Assembly: GCF_046736045.1 (NCBI RefSeq)
Contig: NZ_CP177134.1
Coordinates: 1,860,001 to 1,924,000, forward strand
Reading direction: 5' to 3'
DNA: 64,000 nucleotides
DNA from: Leptospira_A sp046736045
GTDB lineage: Bacteria; Spirochaetota; Leptospiria; Leptospirales; Leptospiraceae
The notes below the pieces were generated by a model that was not told the DNA's origin, searched no databases, and saw only the letters and a list, made by a program, of their open reading frames with translations. Shown here piece by piece: positions 17,971 to 26,959 of the stretch (the first letter of the stretch is position 1; each line of letters begins with the position of its first letter). The position numbers and the translations under genes are program-made.

Positions 17971-18822
17971 TCAGTCCGGTTTTCGCAATGTTAGAAATAG
18001 AGTGTTGTTCCAATTGATAGTTCCGAAACTTAAAGCAAAAATCAATTTTGTCAGATAATAAAAGCCTAACTTTGCGTATACGGCAAGTTGACTTTTCGAA
18101 CCGGCTACCGATAAAATAGGCATCAATACTTTGTATTCCGGTTTTGTAAATCCGCACTGTTTCCCAAGTGTAGCGAGGGTTTTCATTTTGTAATTATTCA
18201 CATGATCTTTGGCTTCCAGATAATGTACGTCCGGTTTCATTCCTTTCAGAGTTACTTTCAATTTTGCCTTTGCCAGTTGGATCGGAAAATTAGGAGTTTG
18301 TAAAAACAATATTCCGCCCGGTTTGAGAAGTGTGAACAGATACTGAAGTAAAAAATGAGGTTTTGGAATATGTTCAATCACATCCCAAAGAGTGATCACA
18401 TCGAATGAGTTAGTTGGTAAGCCCGAATCCTGAACAAGACCCGCATGAACCGTAGTGAGTTTATTTTCCTTTTTTGCAAAATCCACTGCTCGCGTGGAAA
18501 TTTCATATCCATGCGCTTCCCAGGATGTTGACTCTTGCACTGCTTTCACAAAAAAACCAAGTCCGCATCCCACATCCAAAAGCCTGCCTTGTTTCGCTTT
18601 CAGATAGGTTTGAATGAAATCTTTGTAAATCCCTCTGTGCGCCTTATCCCACCATTCCAAATCATAGGACTCGTCTTCTCCATCCCAATAACCTTCGTAA
18701 TGTTCTGCTTGTTCGAAAGAAGAGTAAACATGACCGCAAGATTTACATTCCACGATGGGAATTCCATTTTCATTAAAAACAGTAGAGGATTCGGAAGATT
18801 GACAGAGAATACAAGATTTCAT
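17971..18822 (-). CDS. Class I SAM-dependent methyltransferase with zinc-ribbon N-terminus
   Basis: 283 aa. The N-terminus has paired cysteines, CILCQSS and CKSCGHVYS, forming a probable zinc ribbon, as in methyltransferases acting on sugars or small molecules. The Rossmann core follows: RLLDVGCGLGFFVKAV (motif I, SAM binding), then DVITLWDVIEHIPKP and LLKPGGILFLQTPN, all typical of the Methyltransf_23-type family. A good AAGGAG site precedes the ATG at 18822. It is divergent from dapF with about 125 bp between, so promoters for both probably lie there. The substrate cannot be deduced. Confidence 0.88.
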   Translation of the reverse strand: MKSCILCQSSESSTVFNENGIPIVECKSCGHVYSSFEQAEHYEGYWDGEDESYDLEWWDKAHRGIYKDFIQTYLKAKQGRLLDVGCGLGFFVKAVQESTSWEAHGYEISTRAVDFAKKENKLTTVHAGLVQDSGLPTNSFDVITLWDVIEHIPKPHFLLQYLFTLLKPGGILFLQTPNFPIQLAKAKLKVTLKGMKPDVHYLEAKDHVNNYKMKTLATLGKQCGFTKPEYKVLMPILSVAGSKSQLAVYAKLGFYYLTKLIFALSFGTINWNNTLFLTLRKPD

Positions 18823-18946
18823 ATTTACTCCTTGTATCGTCTAAATAGTGAATGCAGGGTCAAATCAAAAAAGGAGCCGATCTCGCTTGCCAAGCAAACC
18901 CGGTTTTTCAGGATTGTGTGGAGAGACTGTTTCGGAGTTATCATTT

Positions 18947-19789
18947 ATGAAATTAAAATTTACCAAGATGGAAGGAATTGGAAACGACTACGTTTACATT
19001 GATGCCACAAAAGAGGACATCCGTCTGAGCCCCGAACAAATCCAAAAGCTTTCCGATCGCAATTTCGGAATCGGAAGTGATGGAGTTATTTTTATTCGAA
19101 ATTCCAATTCAGGCGAATTCCAGATGGATATGTACAATTCCGACGGAAGTTCCTCGGAGATGTGCGGAAACGGGGTTCGTTCCGTTGGTAAATATGTGTT
19201 TGATCATGGCCTAACAAAGAATACCCGACCTACGATTGAAACGGGAAAGGGAGTTTTGACTTTGGATCTTTCCACTGATGGAAGCGGGAAAGTGCAAATG
19301 GTTTCCGTGGATATGGGAGAGCCGATTTTACAACCTTCTCTCGTTCCTATCCAATGGCCGGGAACCGATCCTGTCATCAATCAAACGATTGAAATTGGCG
19401 GCCAAAAATATCAATTTACGGCTGTTAGTATGGGCAATCCCCATTGTGTTATCTTTGTGGAAGACTCCGACAAATTTCCAGTTCATGAAGTCGGTTCCAA
19501 AATAGAGCATCATTCTCTTTTTCCAAGAAGAGTCAATGTGGAGTTTGTTACCGTTCGCGGAAAAGACCATCTTTATCAAAGAACTTGGGAACGTGGTGCC
19601 GGTGAAACACTTGCTTGTGGAACGGGAGCTTGTTCGGTTGCTGTTGCCGCTCACCTAACAGAAAGAGCCGGACGTAAAGTAAGGATCGATCTTAGAGGAG
19701 GAACATTGCATATCGAATGGAAGGAATCCGGAAATATCATTATGACAGGGCCTGCCAAAGAAGTATTTACGGGAGAGATTGAAATTTAA
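18947..19789 (+). CDS. dapF: Diaminopimelate epimerase
   Basis: 280 aa. Interconverts LL- and meso-diaminopimelate in the lysine and peptidoglycan precursor pathway. The start at 18947 (MKLKFTKMEGIGNDYVYI) matches the family N-terminus and has CGGAG upstream; a longer frame to 18848 adds 33 unrelated residues. Both catalytic cysteines are present: Cys73 in EMCGNGVRSVG and Cys224 in ETLACGTGACS. The Asn/Asp motifs NFGIGSDG and YNSDGSSSEM are intact. Single-gene unit followed directly by a bidirectional terminator. Confidence 0.97.
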   Translation: MKLKFTKMEGIGNDYVYIDATKEDIRLSPEQIQKLSDRNFGIGSDGVIFIRNSNSGEFQMDMYNSDGSSSEMCGNGVRSVGKYVFDHGLTKNTRPTIETGKGVLTLDLSTDGSGKVQMVSVDMGEPILQPSLVPIQWPGTDPVINQTIEIGGQKYQFTAVSMGNPHCVIFVEDSDKFPVHEVGSKIEHHSLFPRRVNVEFVTVRGKDHLYQRTWERGAGETLACGTGACSVAVAAHLTERAGRKVRIDLRGGTLHIEWKESGNIIMTGPAKEVFTGEIEI

Positions 19790-19817
19790 AAGAGATTCGG
19801 CGAATCTCTTTATTTTT
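19789..19817 (+). terminator. Terminator after dapF, shared with convergent acyltransferase gene
   Basis: Near-perfect palindrome AAAGAGATTCG / CGAATCTCTTT immediately after the dapF stop, followed on the plus strand by ATTTTTT. The hairpin overlaps the stop codon of the convergent minus-strand gene at 19810, and the minus side is also T-rich, so it may work in both directions. Confidence 0.8.
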
Positions 19818-20532
19818 TCAGAAAGTCTACTTTTTGTAATTCGGTCATTCTGCGTTTTGTTTCTTTCGAAGCTTCTATCATGCCTTCCGCCAACGGGAGG
19901 TGTGCATAGTCCTGATATTTTACAACTTCGCCAAACACCAAATTTACTTTTTTATAAACCACTCTCTTTTTGATTTCGCAAACTTCCTTGGGCATTCCCA
20001 TGAAAGCACGAACCAAAGGAGGAATGGGATAATCGGAAATGGTTTCCTCTTCGGGAATGATAACGGAAGGAAGTATATCTACTTTGTTTCTTAAGCTGAA
20101 TGCTGCGAATCCGTCATGGAACTTGGCAAGAGGTCCTGAAAAATCATTCTTTACCATATAGTCATGACCTTCCGGAAAAATCCCAAGCACATCTCCGTTT
20201 TTAAAAACCTGTTGTACTTTTTTGATACTTGCGATGGAAATATTTCCATCAATTGCCATCGGAATGGTTCCTGTTTTTTCCACCAAGTCTTTGAAGAGTG
20301 GAATGCGGGTAGTGTATTCCGCCGCGATCCAGGATATGAATCTGGGAAATACGGACCCAATGACGAAAGGATCCATATCACTTCTATGGTTGCATGTGAG
20401 AATTAGTTTTCCGGTAGGAACTATATTATGATAACCATAGATAGTCGTCGATACGGCTAAATTAAAAAATGGAGTTACAAACTTTTTGATGTTCTCAACA
20501 TTCTTTTTAACCTGATCGACTGTATTTTCCAT
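19810..20532 (-). CDS. Lysophospholipid acyltransferase (PlsC family)
   Basis: 240 aa from the ATG at 20532, four bases after the stop of the upstream gene and preceded by GGAGAA; the five-codon-longer TTG start contains this site and is less likely. Transfers an acyl group to a lysophospholipid or related acceptor at the membrane. The HX4D catalytic motif is present (NHRSDMDPF), as are FPEGHDY (substrate phosphate binding) and GTIPMAIDGN. A hydrophobic stretch before the HX4D motif suggests peripheral membrane attachment. Co-transcribed with the small protein gene upstream. Could be the sn-1-acylglycerol-3-phosphate enzyme or a paralogue with another acceptor. Confidence 0.88.
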   Translation of the reverse strand: MENTVDQVKKNVENIKKFVTPFFNLAVSTTIYGYHNIVPTGKLILTCNHRSDMDPFVIGSVFPRFISWIAAEYTTRIPLFKDLVEKTGTIPMAIDGNISIASIKKVQQVFKNGDVLGIFPEGHDYMVKNDFSGPLAKFHDGFAAFSLRNKVDILPSVIIPEEETISDYPIPPLVRAFMGMPKEVCEIKKRVVYKKVNLVFGEVVKYQDYAHLPLAEGMIEASKETKRRMTELQKVDFLKK

Positions 20533-20536
20533 CTTT

Positions 20537-20833
20537 TTATTCTCCAATTAACTTTTTCCACCATGACTTGGTTCCGTCATCGTCAATCACTCGTTTGTTG
20601 GGATCGGAACCTGGGCGATTTACATCATTCGGTTCATTTCCTTCTGTTACGGAAAAGGTATCCCTTCTCCTTTTTCCTGTTTGGGGTGCGGGAAGAGACC
20701 TTTTGATCTCTTCCAATTCTCTCTGAGCCCCAGCATTTGATTTAAGATACGCGCGGATCTCGTCCCATTGGGAGTCAAAATCATTTCCATAGATGGCGTA
20801 GTTCATTAGATCGATTCGATCAAAATCGGGCAT
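20537..20833 (-). CDS. Small hydrophilic protein upstream of acyltransferase
   Basis: 98 aa, no named family recognised. No membrane segment. The first half (DLMNYAIYGNDFDSQWDEIRAYLKSNAGAQRELEEIKRSL) has the spacing of an anti-sigma-factor zinc-finger domain (a short acidic helix, then the region where the HxxxCxxC ligands normally stand), but the His and Cys ligands are absent. The second half is basic then acidic and likely disordered, ending in SWWKKLIGE. Translationally coupled to the acyltransferase gene, whose start lies four bases after its stop. Function unknown. Confidence 0.65.
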   Translation of the reverse strand: MPDFDRIDLMNYAIYGNDFDSQWDEIRAYLKSNAGAQRELEEIKRSLPAPQTGKRRRDTFSVTEGNEPNDVNRPGSDPNKRVIDDDGTKSWWKKLIGE

Positions 20834-21160
20834 ATAAGCGGAATCCTTCCCTAGTTTCCTTTAGAGTTCAGACTAGTTTTCTCTGAAATTCAATCCAATT
20901 TTTCCAGAGTAAATCAGAGATGCCAAGAGGATTTTTAGAGAGTGGGTTGAAGAATCGGGGGTCAGTTTCCCGATGATATTAAGGTGAGAGATAGAATCGA
21001 GTCCAAGCGACATAAGATCAAAAAAACGAACCAGAACCAAATTACACTGCCGAATAATGTGATTCTTTTTCCGAATTCCCGCCCGAATAAAGAGAAAATT
21101 TCCGACCTTTATGAAGATTTGTTTTGCGGGGTAGAGACGGAGAAAGAAGGCTTATTATAG
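20834..21160. other. Intergenic region with divergent promoters expected
   Basis: About 330 bp between divergent genes. Apart from a 6-bp hairpin (ATCGGG at 20954-20959 with CCCGAT at 20969-20974), no RNA gene, repeat or convincing promoter box was seen. Confidence 0.4.
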
Positions 21161-21643
21161 ATGATGAATAAATTACTTACGATCGCCTTTTTTTTCCTGG
21201 TATTTTCCGATTCCATGTGCCTCCGGTTATGGATTGTTTCCGGGAAATTTAGAACGGTCGAAGATACAAGAGAAAACAAAACCTACCAAAAAACGCGTTC
21301 CTTCCTGAAGGCGAAACAATGGCTGGAATACAAATTGGATCCGGAAGTTTCCAAAATCAAAGAAGAAAACCAAGATGCGGGAACGATCAAGGGTATCGGA
21401 CAGATTCGTTGTTATGTGCCTTACGGGATCGGAGAAGTGGACGCCAACGAACACGAGTTCCAGTATGAAGTTACCATCCGGGACGGATCAGCAACCATGT
21501 TGGTAAATAAGATCTTTTCTTTTATCAGAGATCCGAACGATATCATTTTGAATTACGGACCGAAAGACGAACGAGTGGCGAAAGTAACAATTCGTTCTTG
21601 TTTTAAACCTTTGATGGATGATTTTTTCGAGTATATTAAATAG
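21161..21643 (+). CDS. Secreted protein with DUF4468-like (TBP-like fold) domain
   Basis: 160 aa. Signal peptide at the N-terminus (NKLLTIAFFFLVFSDSMC, possibly a relaxed lipobox at Cys20). The mature part resembles the DUF4468 fold: a helix with KAKQWLEYKL, then strands containing DAGTIKGIGQIRCYVP and FQYEVTIRDGSATMLVNK, then a C-terminal helix with PLMDDFFEYIK. Such domains are found in periplasmic or lipid-anchored proteins of unknown function. Two consecutive ATGs start the gene, with AAGAAGG upstream. It stands alone, convergent with a small lipoprotein gene 16 bp away. Confidence 0.7.
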   Translation: MMNKLLTIAFFFLVFSDSMCLRLWIVSGKFRTVEDTRENKTYQKTRSFLKAKQWLEYKLDPEVSKIKEENQDAGTIKGIGQIRCYVPYGIGEVDANEHEFQYEVTIRDGSATMLVNKIFSFIRDPNDIILNYGPKDERVAKVTIRSCFKPLMDDFFEYIK

Positions 21644-21659
21644 AAATCGAAACTTCGGA

Positions 21660-21935
21660 TTAGCGATCCAAAGAACCAGGGGAACCGGTCGAACCATAGG
21701 TAGTTGTGCCTGTGGGAGAATCCGTGAGACCGTAATAATTTAAATTTTGCGAACCGCCTGTACTACTGGTTCCGCTTTGCGTGTTTGCATTTTGAGAACT
21801 GTTTCCCGCGGAGTTTGCGGGAGCATTGCCATCACCTTCCAAAAGATCGGTGATGTCTTTTGTGTTCAAAACTTGCGAACCACAATCCAAAAGAAAAAAA
21901 GAAAATATTGCGATCGGGATGATTCGTAAGCTCAT
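21660..21935 (-). CDS. Small low-complexity lipoprotein
   Basis: 91 aa. A clear lipoprotein signal peptide (MSLRIIPIAIFSFFLLDC, lipobox LLDC with Cys18) leads into a Ser/Asn/Gly/Thr-rich, probably disordered tail that contains no recognisable domain. Likely exposed at the outer membrane or periplasm. It lies upstream on the same strand as the transporter gene at 21982-23358 does downstream of nothing else, with a 46-bp gap between that gene's stop and this gene's start, so it may be the last gene of that unit. Function unknown. Confidence 0.65.
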   Translation of the reverse strand: MSLRIIPIAIFSFFLLDCGSQVLNTKDITDLLEGDGNAPANSAGNSSQNANTQSGTSSTGGSQNLNYYGLTDSPTGTTTYGSTGSPGSLDR

Positions 21936-21981
21936 GATTCGATTTTAATAAACCTGGGAATGAGAAGCAAGAAAAAATCTA

Positions 21982-23358
21982 CTATTTTTCCCGTCTTTTT
22001 AACAATATCTTCTGTATTCTTTTGTGTTTATCATCTGTTAGCGGAAATAAAAATAAAAAGATAAATGATCCGACTATAAAAAAGAAACCAACTCCCGGTC
22101 CGAATATCATTGCGAGAGAAAATCCCACTTCCTCCGATTGTACAGAGGCATTTGCATTAAATCCTATCAAGTCCAGTAAAAATCCCGAAATTGCAATTCC
22201 AAATGCTTGGGAAAACTTCACTCCCATTTTCCAGAAACCGAAATACAATCCTTCTCTCTGCTGTCTGGTTTTCAATTCATCATAATCTACAACATCGGTT
22301 AGTATGGAATCCATAATCAAAATGGAACCGGCAAAAATTCCTCCCAGAAACGCAACTATCAAAGGCGGTCTGATCTCTCCATAGGGGAACAAAGGATAGG
22401 CGATAATGGTAAGTAACCCCAATAGAAATACTCCTGCGAATGCGGGGATTTTTTTACCGAAACGTTTTGCCATCCAAACCCAGAACGGAATGGAACACAT
22501 AAGAATTAAGAAGAAGGGCAACATGATATTTAGAATCACATCCGATTCTTTTAAACCGAGTCTGTATTGGTAATAATAAAGTGCGATTGCAGTATTGAAA
22601 GTTCTACCGATGCCTGCAACAACGAACGCAATCAGTAAAATCAGAAATACTTTGTTCTTTAACACGGAATAAAGAGAGAGAAAAAATGAAGGTTGTTTTT
22701 CTTCTTTGGGAAGGGTGATGTCTTTCCCTTTTGTAACTAAAAAAGTAATGATGGAAGTGATTATGATCACACCGGAAACGATCTCACTTGCCCGGATTCT
22801 GGAAGACATCACATTGTTTTTTGAAGTTTCATCACCTAGTGATTGTAATATGACGGCAGGCACAATCATCCCGATCAGCATTCCTATATTGCTGAAAAAA
22901 AGTCTCCATCCGAAAATGGAAGTTCTTTCATTTCTTTCAAAACTCAATTCTCCTCCGAGTGCGATGTGAGGAACGGAAATGATAGTCATTGCCGTATTGA
23001 CCAATAAATAAGTTGCGAGTAGATATAAAAATTTTCCCAATTGAGAAGTGATTTCCGGAGGGGAAAATAAAATCAAAACGGTGAGAGAAAGAAATACACC
23101 TCCAAATAAAATATAAGGTCTCCTGCGTCCCATTTTCGAATGAGTACGGTCCGATATATTTCCCATCAAAGGGTCACTCACCGCATCCCATATCACCGAT
23201 ATGGCAAGAGCGATCCCTGCAAGACTCGGAATCAATCCGATCGTTTCCGTATAATATTTGAGGAGATAAATTTGAGTAAATAGTTGAACAGCCGTTATTC
23301 CTGTTTCTGCGGAAGCGTAACCCAGTTTGGTTCTAAGGTTAAGAGGTTGGATGGCCAT
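21982..23358 (-). CDS. MFS transporter of the glycoside-pentoside-hexuronide symporter family
   Basis: 458 aa with about 12 hydrophobic membrane segments. The N-terminal region (LGYASAETGITAVQLFTQIYLLKYYTE) and the cytoplasmic loop SDRTHSKMGRRRPYILFGG are typical of GPH/MFS_2 cation:sugar symporters such as the melibiose permease family. The conserved Asp in WDAVSDPLMG, needed for cation binding in this family, is present. The cargo is unknown: no glycosidase or sugar-catabolism gene is adjacent, and Leptospira relatives use lipids rather than sugars as main carbon source, so a different solute (for example a lipid or sterol-like molecule) should be considered. Confidence 0.88.
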   Translation of the reverse strand: MAIQPLNLRTKLGYASAETGITAVQLFTQIYLLKYYTETIGLIPSLAGIALAISVIWDAVSDPLMGNISDRTHSKMGRRRPYILFGGVFLSLTVLILFSPPEITSQLGKFLYLLATYLLVNTAMTIISVPHIALGGELSFERNERTSIFGWRLFFSNIGMLIGMIVPAVILQSLGDETSKNNVMSSRIRASEIVSGVIIITSIITFLVTKGKDITLPKEEKQPSFFLSLYSVLKNKVFLILLIAFVVAGIGRTFNTAIALYYYQYRLGLKESDVILNIMLPFFLILMCSIPFWVWMAKRFGKKIPAFAGVFLLGLLTIIAYPLFPYGEIRPPLIVAFLGGIFAGSILIMDSILTDVVDYDELKTRQQREGLYFGFWKMGVKFSQAFGIAISGFLLDLIGFNANASVQSEEVGFSLAMIFGPGVGFFFIVGSFIFLFLFPLTDDKHKRIQKILLKRREK

Positions 23359-23401
23359 GTATGATATTTATTTGACTGTAAAAAAAAGACGGATGGATGG
23401 T

Positions 23402-25675
23402 TTATTTTAAATAATCGGTGAGGATGGTCAGTTCTTCTTTCGGGTATTGCAATAGTTCCAAATTTTTAAGGATCTCCGAGGCGCGGGAACGTTCTCCGGT
23501 TTTGAGATAGAGATGAAACAAATGAATCAGATACTTTAGTTTTTTGGGAGAACGAATTCTGATTTTTTCCGCCAATTCGATCGCACGCGGGAGTTGATTT
23601 GTTTTTTTGAATAGTTTGGAGGCAAAGTAAAGGAAATCATCATCATCAGGATGAGAGATCAGATAAACTTCCATATGTTCCATCGCTTTTTTGAAGTTGC
23701 CGACTTGATAGTATAACTTTGATAAGTCTTTTTGCAATCGTTTGTTTACGTTTGGTTCCGATTCGATCAGATCCACAAGAACCTGGATTGATTCTGAAAA
23801 ATTTCCCTTGGAATAAAGTTTTTTTGCCTTTCTGAATTTGAGCTTTGCTTCGGAAGAAACAAGATTTTTTTTACGGACCACATTTGAATAATCAACACGA
23901 ATGAGAGAGATGTCGTCGATTAACTCTCCTTTTGCGGAAATGATTTCAAAAATCAGATTCAGATCGGCATTCGCTTGTTCAACGATGCGTAAAATAAAAT
24001 CTTCTTCCAAATTGACTTCCCAATCTTTTCCGGCAGAGCCTGAAATCAGAATATCATCCTTTCCATCGGAACCTGCCAGAACCACATCACTTGGTAATAA
24101 TTGGAAAGTTGTTACGTAAATGGAAGGTTCCGCTCCCAATGTTCCCAATTTTTGATAGGAATGTTCCGATTTGATAAAGGATGCTTTTCCGTCTCTGTAT
24201 AAAATCAGCCAAGGATGTTCTGCATTGATAAAATAAAGCAAACCTGTTTCTTCTTCGATGAGACCCATCACAAGAGAGATGAGCATGGTTCCGTCAAACG
24301 CTTCGAAGATGCGATGCATTTCTTGGAAGGCGTTCTTTAACCAAAGTTCGGGAGATATCGCCTGAAAGGAAGGATCGTTTTTTGTTCTTTGTACGATGGA
24401 TTGAAATACTGCACCGAAAACAAGTGCACCTCCCGCGCCTTGCATGGACTTACCCATCGCGTCCGCATTTACAAATAGCAGATATTTTTTCTTTTGAAGG
24501 AATAGGGAATGGGATACGTTTAAGTCCCCTCCGATCTCGTATTCTTTTTCTTTGAATTCGAAATTCTTTTTTTGTTTGAGTAAAAAATCAACATTCACCA
24601 AATCGCTGTTTATATCTTTGATAGTAAGTGGATTGAGCAATAGATACGTTAGAAAATAATCACCGTCCTGTTGGAATTTTAATTTTCTCACTTCCTGCAA
24701 TGAAGAGTTCAGTTCCTCCGTCCGTGCAATGACCTTTTCCTCCAAACCTTCGTTCAGGGTTTTGATTTCCTCGTACATTCCTTTCAGTTTTTGTATGATA
24801 TTGTTTAAATAAAATGCCTGTTGACCGAAGTCATCGCCGGAAGTGGGAGTCACGATGACGTTGAAATTTCCTTTGGCAAGTTCGTCCAATGACTTACTTG
24901 TTTCGGATATCCCTTGTTTTACGGTCATTGCGACAATATAGGAACATACGATCAGGGGAACGATGAAAATGGAGGAAACGATGACAATGGGAATCCAAGG
25001 TTCTTCCACCATCGTCTCACCCTTAACTATCGAATAAAGCAGATAAGATAGAACCGATACAGGGAGTGCTGCCAAGCTGAAAAATGCCAAAACAATCCGT
25101 TTGAAATAATCGAATTTCGGAATTTCATTCGATTTGATTTCAATATTTCGAATCTGTGGAAGATCGAATAATCCTCGTAAGCTGTTCTCCGTGATAAAAT
25201 AATAGGTTATAAAAGAGATCGGAGGAATCATCGCGATTGTAAAAACTCCGGAGCGGACTACCGACGGAGTGTATTCGACCAAATAAGTATATAAAGTGAC
25301 GATGGGAATGACTCCGGCAAACCAACGGAATACGATGAATGTCGCTTCGATGAGAGGATATTTGAATATGTATAATTTTACTTTTTTTGCGTAATCCTGA
25401 TCTTTGAAAGTATACTGAATATTGGAACTGTCGTCCGGGACTTTGATCTTTTCAATTTTACGAAAGAGGCGTTGGATCATATAGTAACGCCAAAAGGTTC
25501 CCAAAATCCCGATTCCCGTAGCGAAGATCAGGCAGAGTGTTACAAAGATGATCCATTTTTCCGTTTCCATCTTTTGTGTGATGATGGCATAATAAACGGC
25601 AAAAGGAACAGGAACCGTATGTGTGAAGGTTTCCAGTTTGAAGGTGAGTTCCCAGAATAGTTTTTTTGAATTCAC
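23402..25675 (-). CDS. SpoIIE-type protein phosphatase with membrane region, HAMP and TPRs
   Basis: 757 aa from a GTG at 25675, preceded by AGGTGA at good spacing; an in-frame GTG three codons upstream is inside that site. Six or so hydrophobic segments occupy residues about 1-255, followed by HAMP (about 255-310), a coiled coil (EEIKTLNEGLEEKVIARTEE), a PP2C/SpoIIE phosphatase domain (about 370-590; metal-site motifs NADAMGKSMQGAGGAL and AGSDGKDDIL), and a C-terminal TPR-like region (about 620-755). In the family, the phosphatase dephosphorylates an anti-sigma-factor antagonist. No RsbV/RsbW-like partner is adjacent. The gene begins 99 bp from the REC-EAL gene. Confidence 0.88.
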   Translation of the reverse strand: MNSKKLFWELTFKLETFTHTVPVPFAVYYAIITQKMETEKWIIFVTLCLIFATGIGILGTFWRYYMIQRLFRKIEKIKVPDDSSNIQYTFKDQDYAKKVKLYIFKYPLIEATFIVFRWFAGVIPIVTLYTYLVEYTPSVVRSGVFTIAMIPPISFITYYFITENSLRGLFDLPQIRNIEIKSNEIPKFDYFKRIVLAFFSLAALPVSVLSYLLYSIVKGETMVEEPWIPIVIVSSIFIVPLIVCSYIVAMTVKQGISETSKSLDELAKGNFNVIVTPTSGDDFGQQAFYLNNIIQKLKGMYEEIKTLNEGLEEKVIARTEELNSSLQEVRKLKFQQDGDYFLTYLLLNPLTIKDINSDLVNVDFLLKQKKNFEFKEKEYEIGGDLNVSHSLFLQKKKYLLFVNADAMGKSMQGAGGALVFGAVFQSIVQRTKNDPSFQAISPELWLKNAFQEMHRIFEAFDGTMLISLVMGLIEEETGLLYFINAEHPWLILYRDGKASFIKSEHSYQKLGTLGAEPSIYVTTFQLLPSDVVLAGSDGKDDILISGSAGKDWEVNLEEDFILRIVEQANADLNLIFEIISAKGELIDDISLIRVDYSNVVRKKNLVSSEAKLKFRKAKKLYSKGNFSESIQVLVDLIESEPNVNKRLQKDLSKLYYQVGNFKKAMEHMEVYLISHPDDDDFLYFASKLFKKTNQLPRAIELAEKIRIRSPKKLKYLIHLFHLYLKTGERSRASEILKNLELLQYPKEELTILTDYLK

Positions 25676-25774
25676 GGATTTCACCTGAAAAAGTAACAGT
25701 TTGTTATTTTCCCTTATGTCCGTAGATTATACAATCATAAAGGAGCTTTGTAAATTATAAAACAGTGACCGCAT

Positions 25775-26959
25775 CTAATCGACATAATGAAAATTCTTGA
25801 TGAAATTGACAACTCCCGAAGCCGGCAAGGGAACACTGAAATAATAACCTTGTCCCAAATGTACCCCCAGTTCGCGCAGCAGGTTTCTAGTTTCTTTGTT
25901 TTCTATTCCTTCCGCAACAACTTCCATCTTTAACTGTTGCGCCAGATGTAAGGTCGATTCTACAACACGCATCGTATTCGGATTGTTTAATATGTTAAAG
26001 ATAAAACTTTTGTCGATTTTCAATTCACCGAAAGGTGCTTTTGTCAATTGATCAAGAGATGAAAATCCGGTTCCGAAATCGTCTATGGACAATCCGACTC
26101 CTTTCATGCAGATTCTTGTCAATATTTCCATTGCTTTGGGATGATCTTCTATTTTTCCCGTCTCGATCAGTTCAATGATGACTTGGCTTGTATCCAAAGA
26201 ATGTTTTTCGATCAGTTTGATCAATGCTTCCGGCAACAAGCTGTCTACCAAATCATAAACCGAAATATTGATTGAGACCCTTTTTTTGATTCCAAGTTTC
26301 ACCAATGATCCGAAAAAAGAACAAGCATCGCCAATCAAATGTTTTGTGAGTTCGGCTAACATATTATATCTGGATACGATAGGAAGAAATTGATCCGGAA
26401 AAATAATTCCGTGTACCGGATGTATCCATCTTACCAAAGCCTCGAATCCGCTGATTTCTTTTGTTTGCAAATGGATTTGCGGTTGATAGTATAGAACTAC
26501 TTCTTTGTTTTTGATTCCCAACAGGATTTCTTCCTGGGTAAAATCGAATTCCTTCTTTTCGGAAGGCATTGCTTTTTTCGGGAGATCTCGTCCCTTTACG
26601 ATCGTTTTTAGTATCGCATCCACTGAAAATGGTTTTGTCAAACTGCCGATTACATTCAATCCGTATGCTTTTGCAACACGTTCCGCACTGTTCAGTACCG
26701 CTTGACTGAATCCGCTGATCAGAAGGATGCGCGCTTCCGATTTTACTTCTCCCAGATAACGTAAAATTTCAACTCCGTCCATGTCAGGCATAAACAGGTC
26801 TAACAAAATCAAATCCACTTTGTTTGAATAATTTTCAAAAAAGGATGTGGATTTGATCAATTGGATGATATTTTGAAAGTCCAATTCCCTCAGTACATCG
26901 GCAAGAAATTCATTCATATCCGGTTCGTCATCGAGAATCAATACCGTATCATAGCTCAT
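25775..26959 (-). CDS. Response regulator with EAL phosphodiesterase domain
   Basis: 394 aa. N-terminal receiver domain (LILDDEPDMNEF acidic pocket, phospho-acceptor Asp54 in LILLDLFMPDMDG), then a c-di-GMP-specific EAL domain from about residue 135. Active-site motifs look complete: FEALVRWIHP, SINIS, VIIELIETG, DDFGTGFSSLDQL, LKIDKSFIF and VVAEGIE. It should hydrolyse c-di-GMP to pGpG when activated. AGGA seven bases before the ATG supports the start. The first 11 bases overlap the end of the hybrid kinase gene, so this is very likely that kinase's output protein, lowering c-di-GMP in response to its signal. Confidence 0.93.
   Translation of the reverse strand: MSYDTVLILDDEPDMNEFLADVLRELDFQNIIQLIKSTSFFENYSNKVDLILLDLFMPDMDGVEILRYLGEVKSEARILLISGFSQAVLNSAERVAKAYGLNVIGSLTKPFSVDAILKTIVKGRDLPKKAMPSEKKEFDFTQEEILLGIKNKEVVLYYQPQIHLQTKEISGFEALVRWIHPVHGIIFPDQFLPIVSRYNMLAELTKHLIGDACSFFGSLVKLGIKKRVSINISVYDLVDSLLPEALIKLIEKHSLDTSQVIIELIETGKIEDHPKAMEILTRICMKGVGLSIDDFGTGFSSLDQLTKAPFGELKIDKSFIFNILNNPNTMRVVESTLHLAQQLKMEVVAEGIENKETRNLLRELGVHLGQGYYFSVPLPASGVVNFIKNFHYVD

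Noticed and set aside
18848..18946. N-terminal extension of dapF to position 18848
   Set aside because: Adds 33 Arg/Ser-rich residues absent from the family, while MKLKFTKMEG at 18947 matches the normal start and puts the first catalytic Cys at the canonical position 73.
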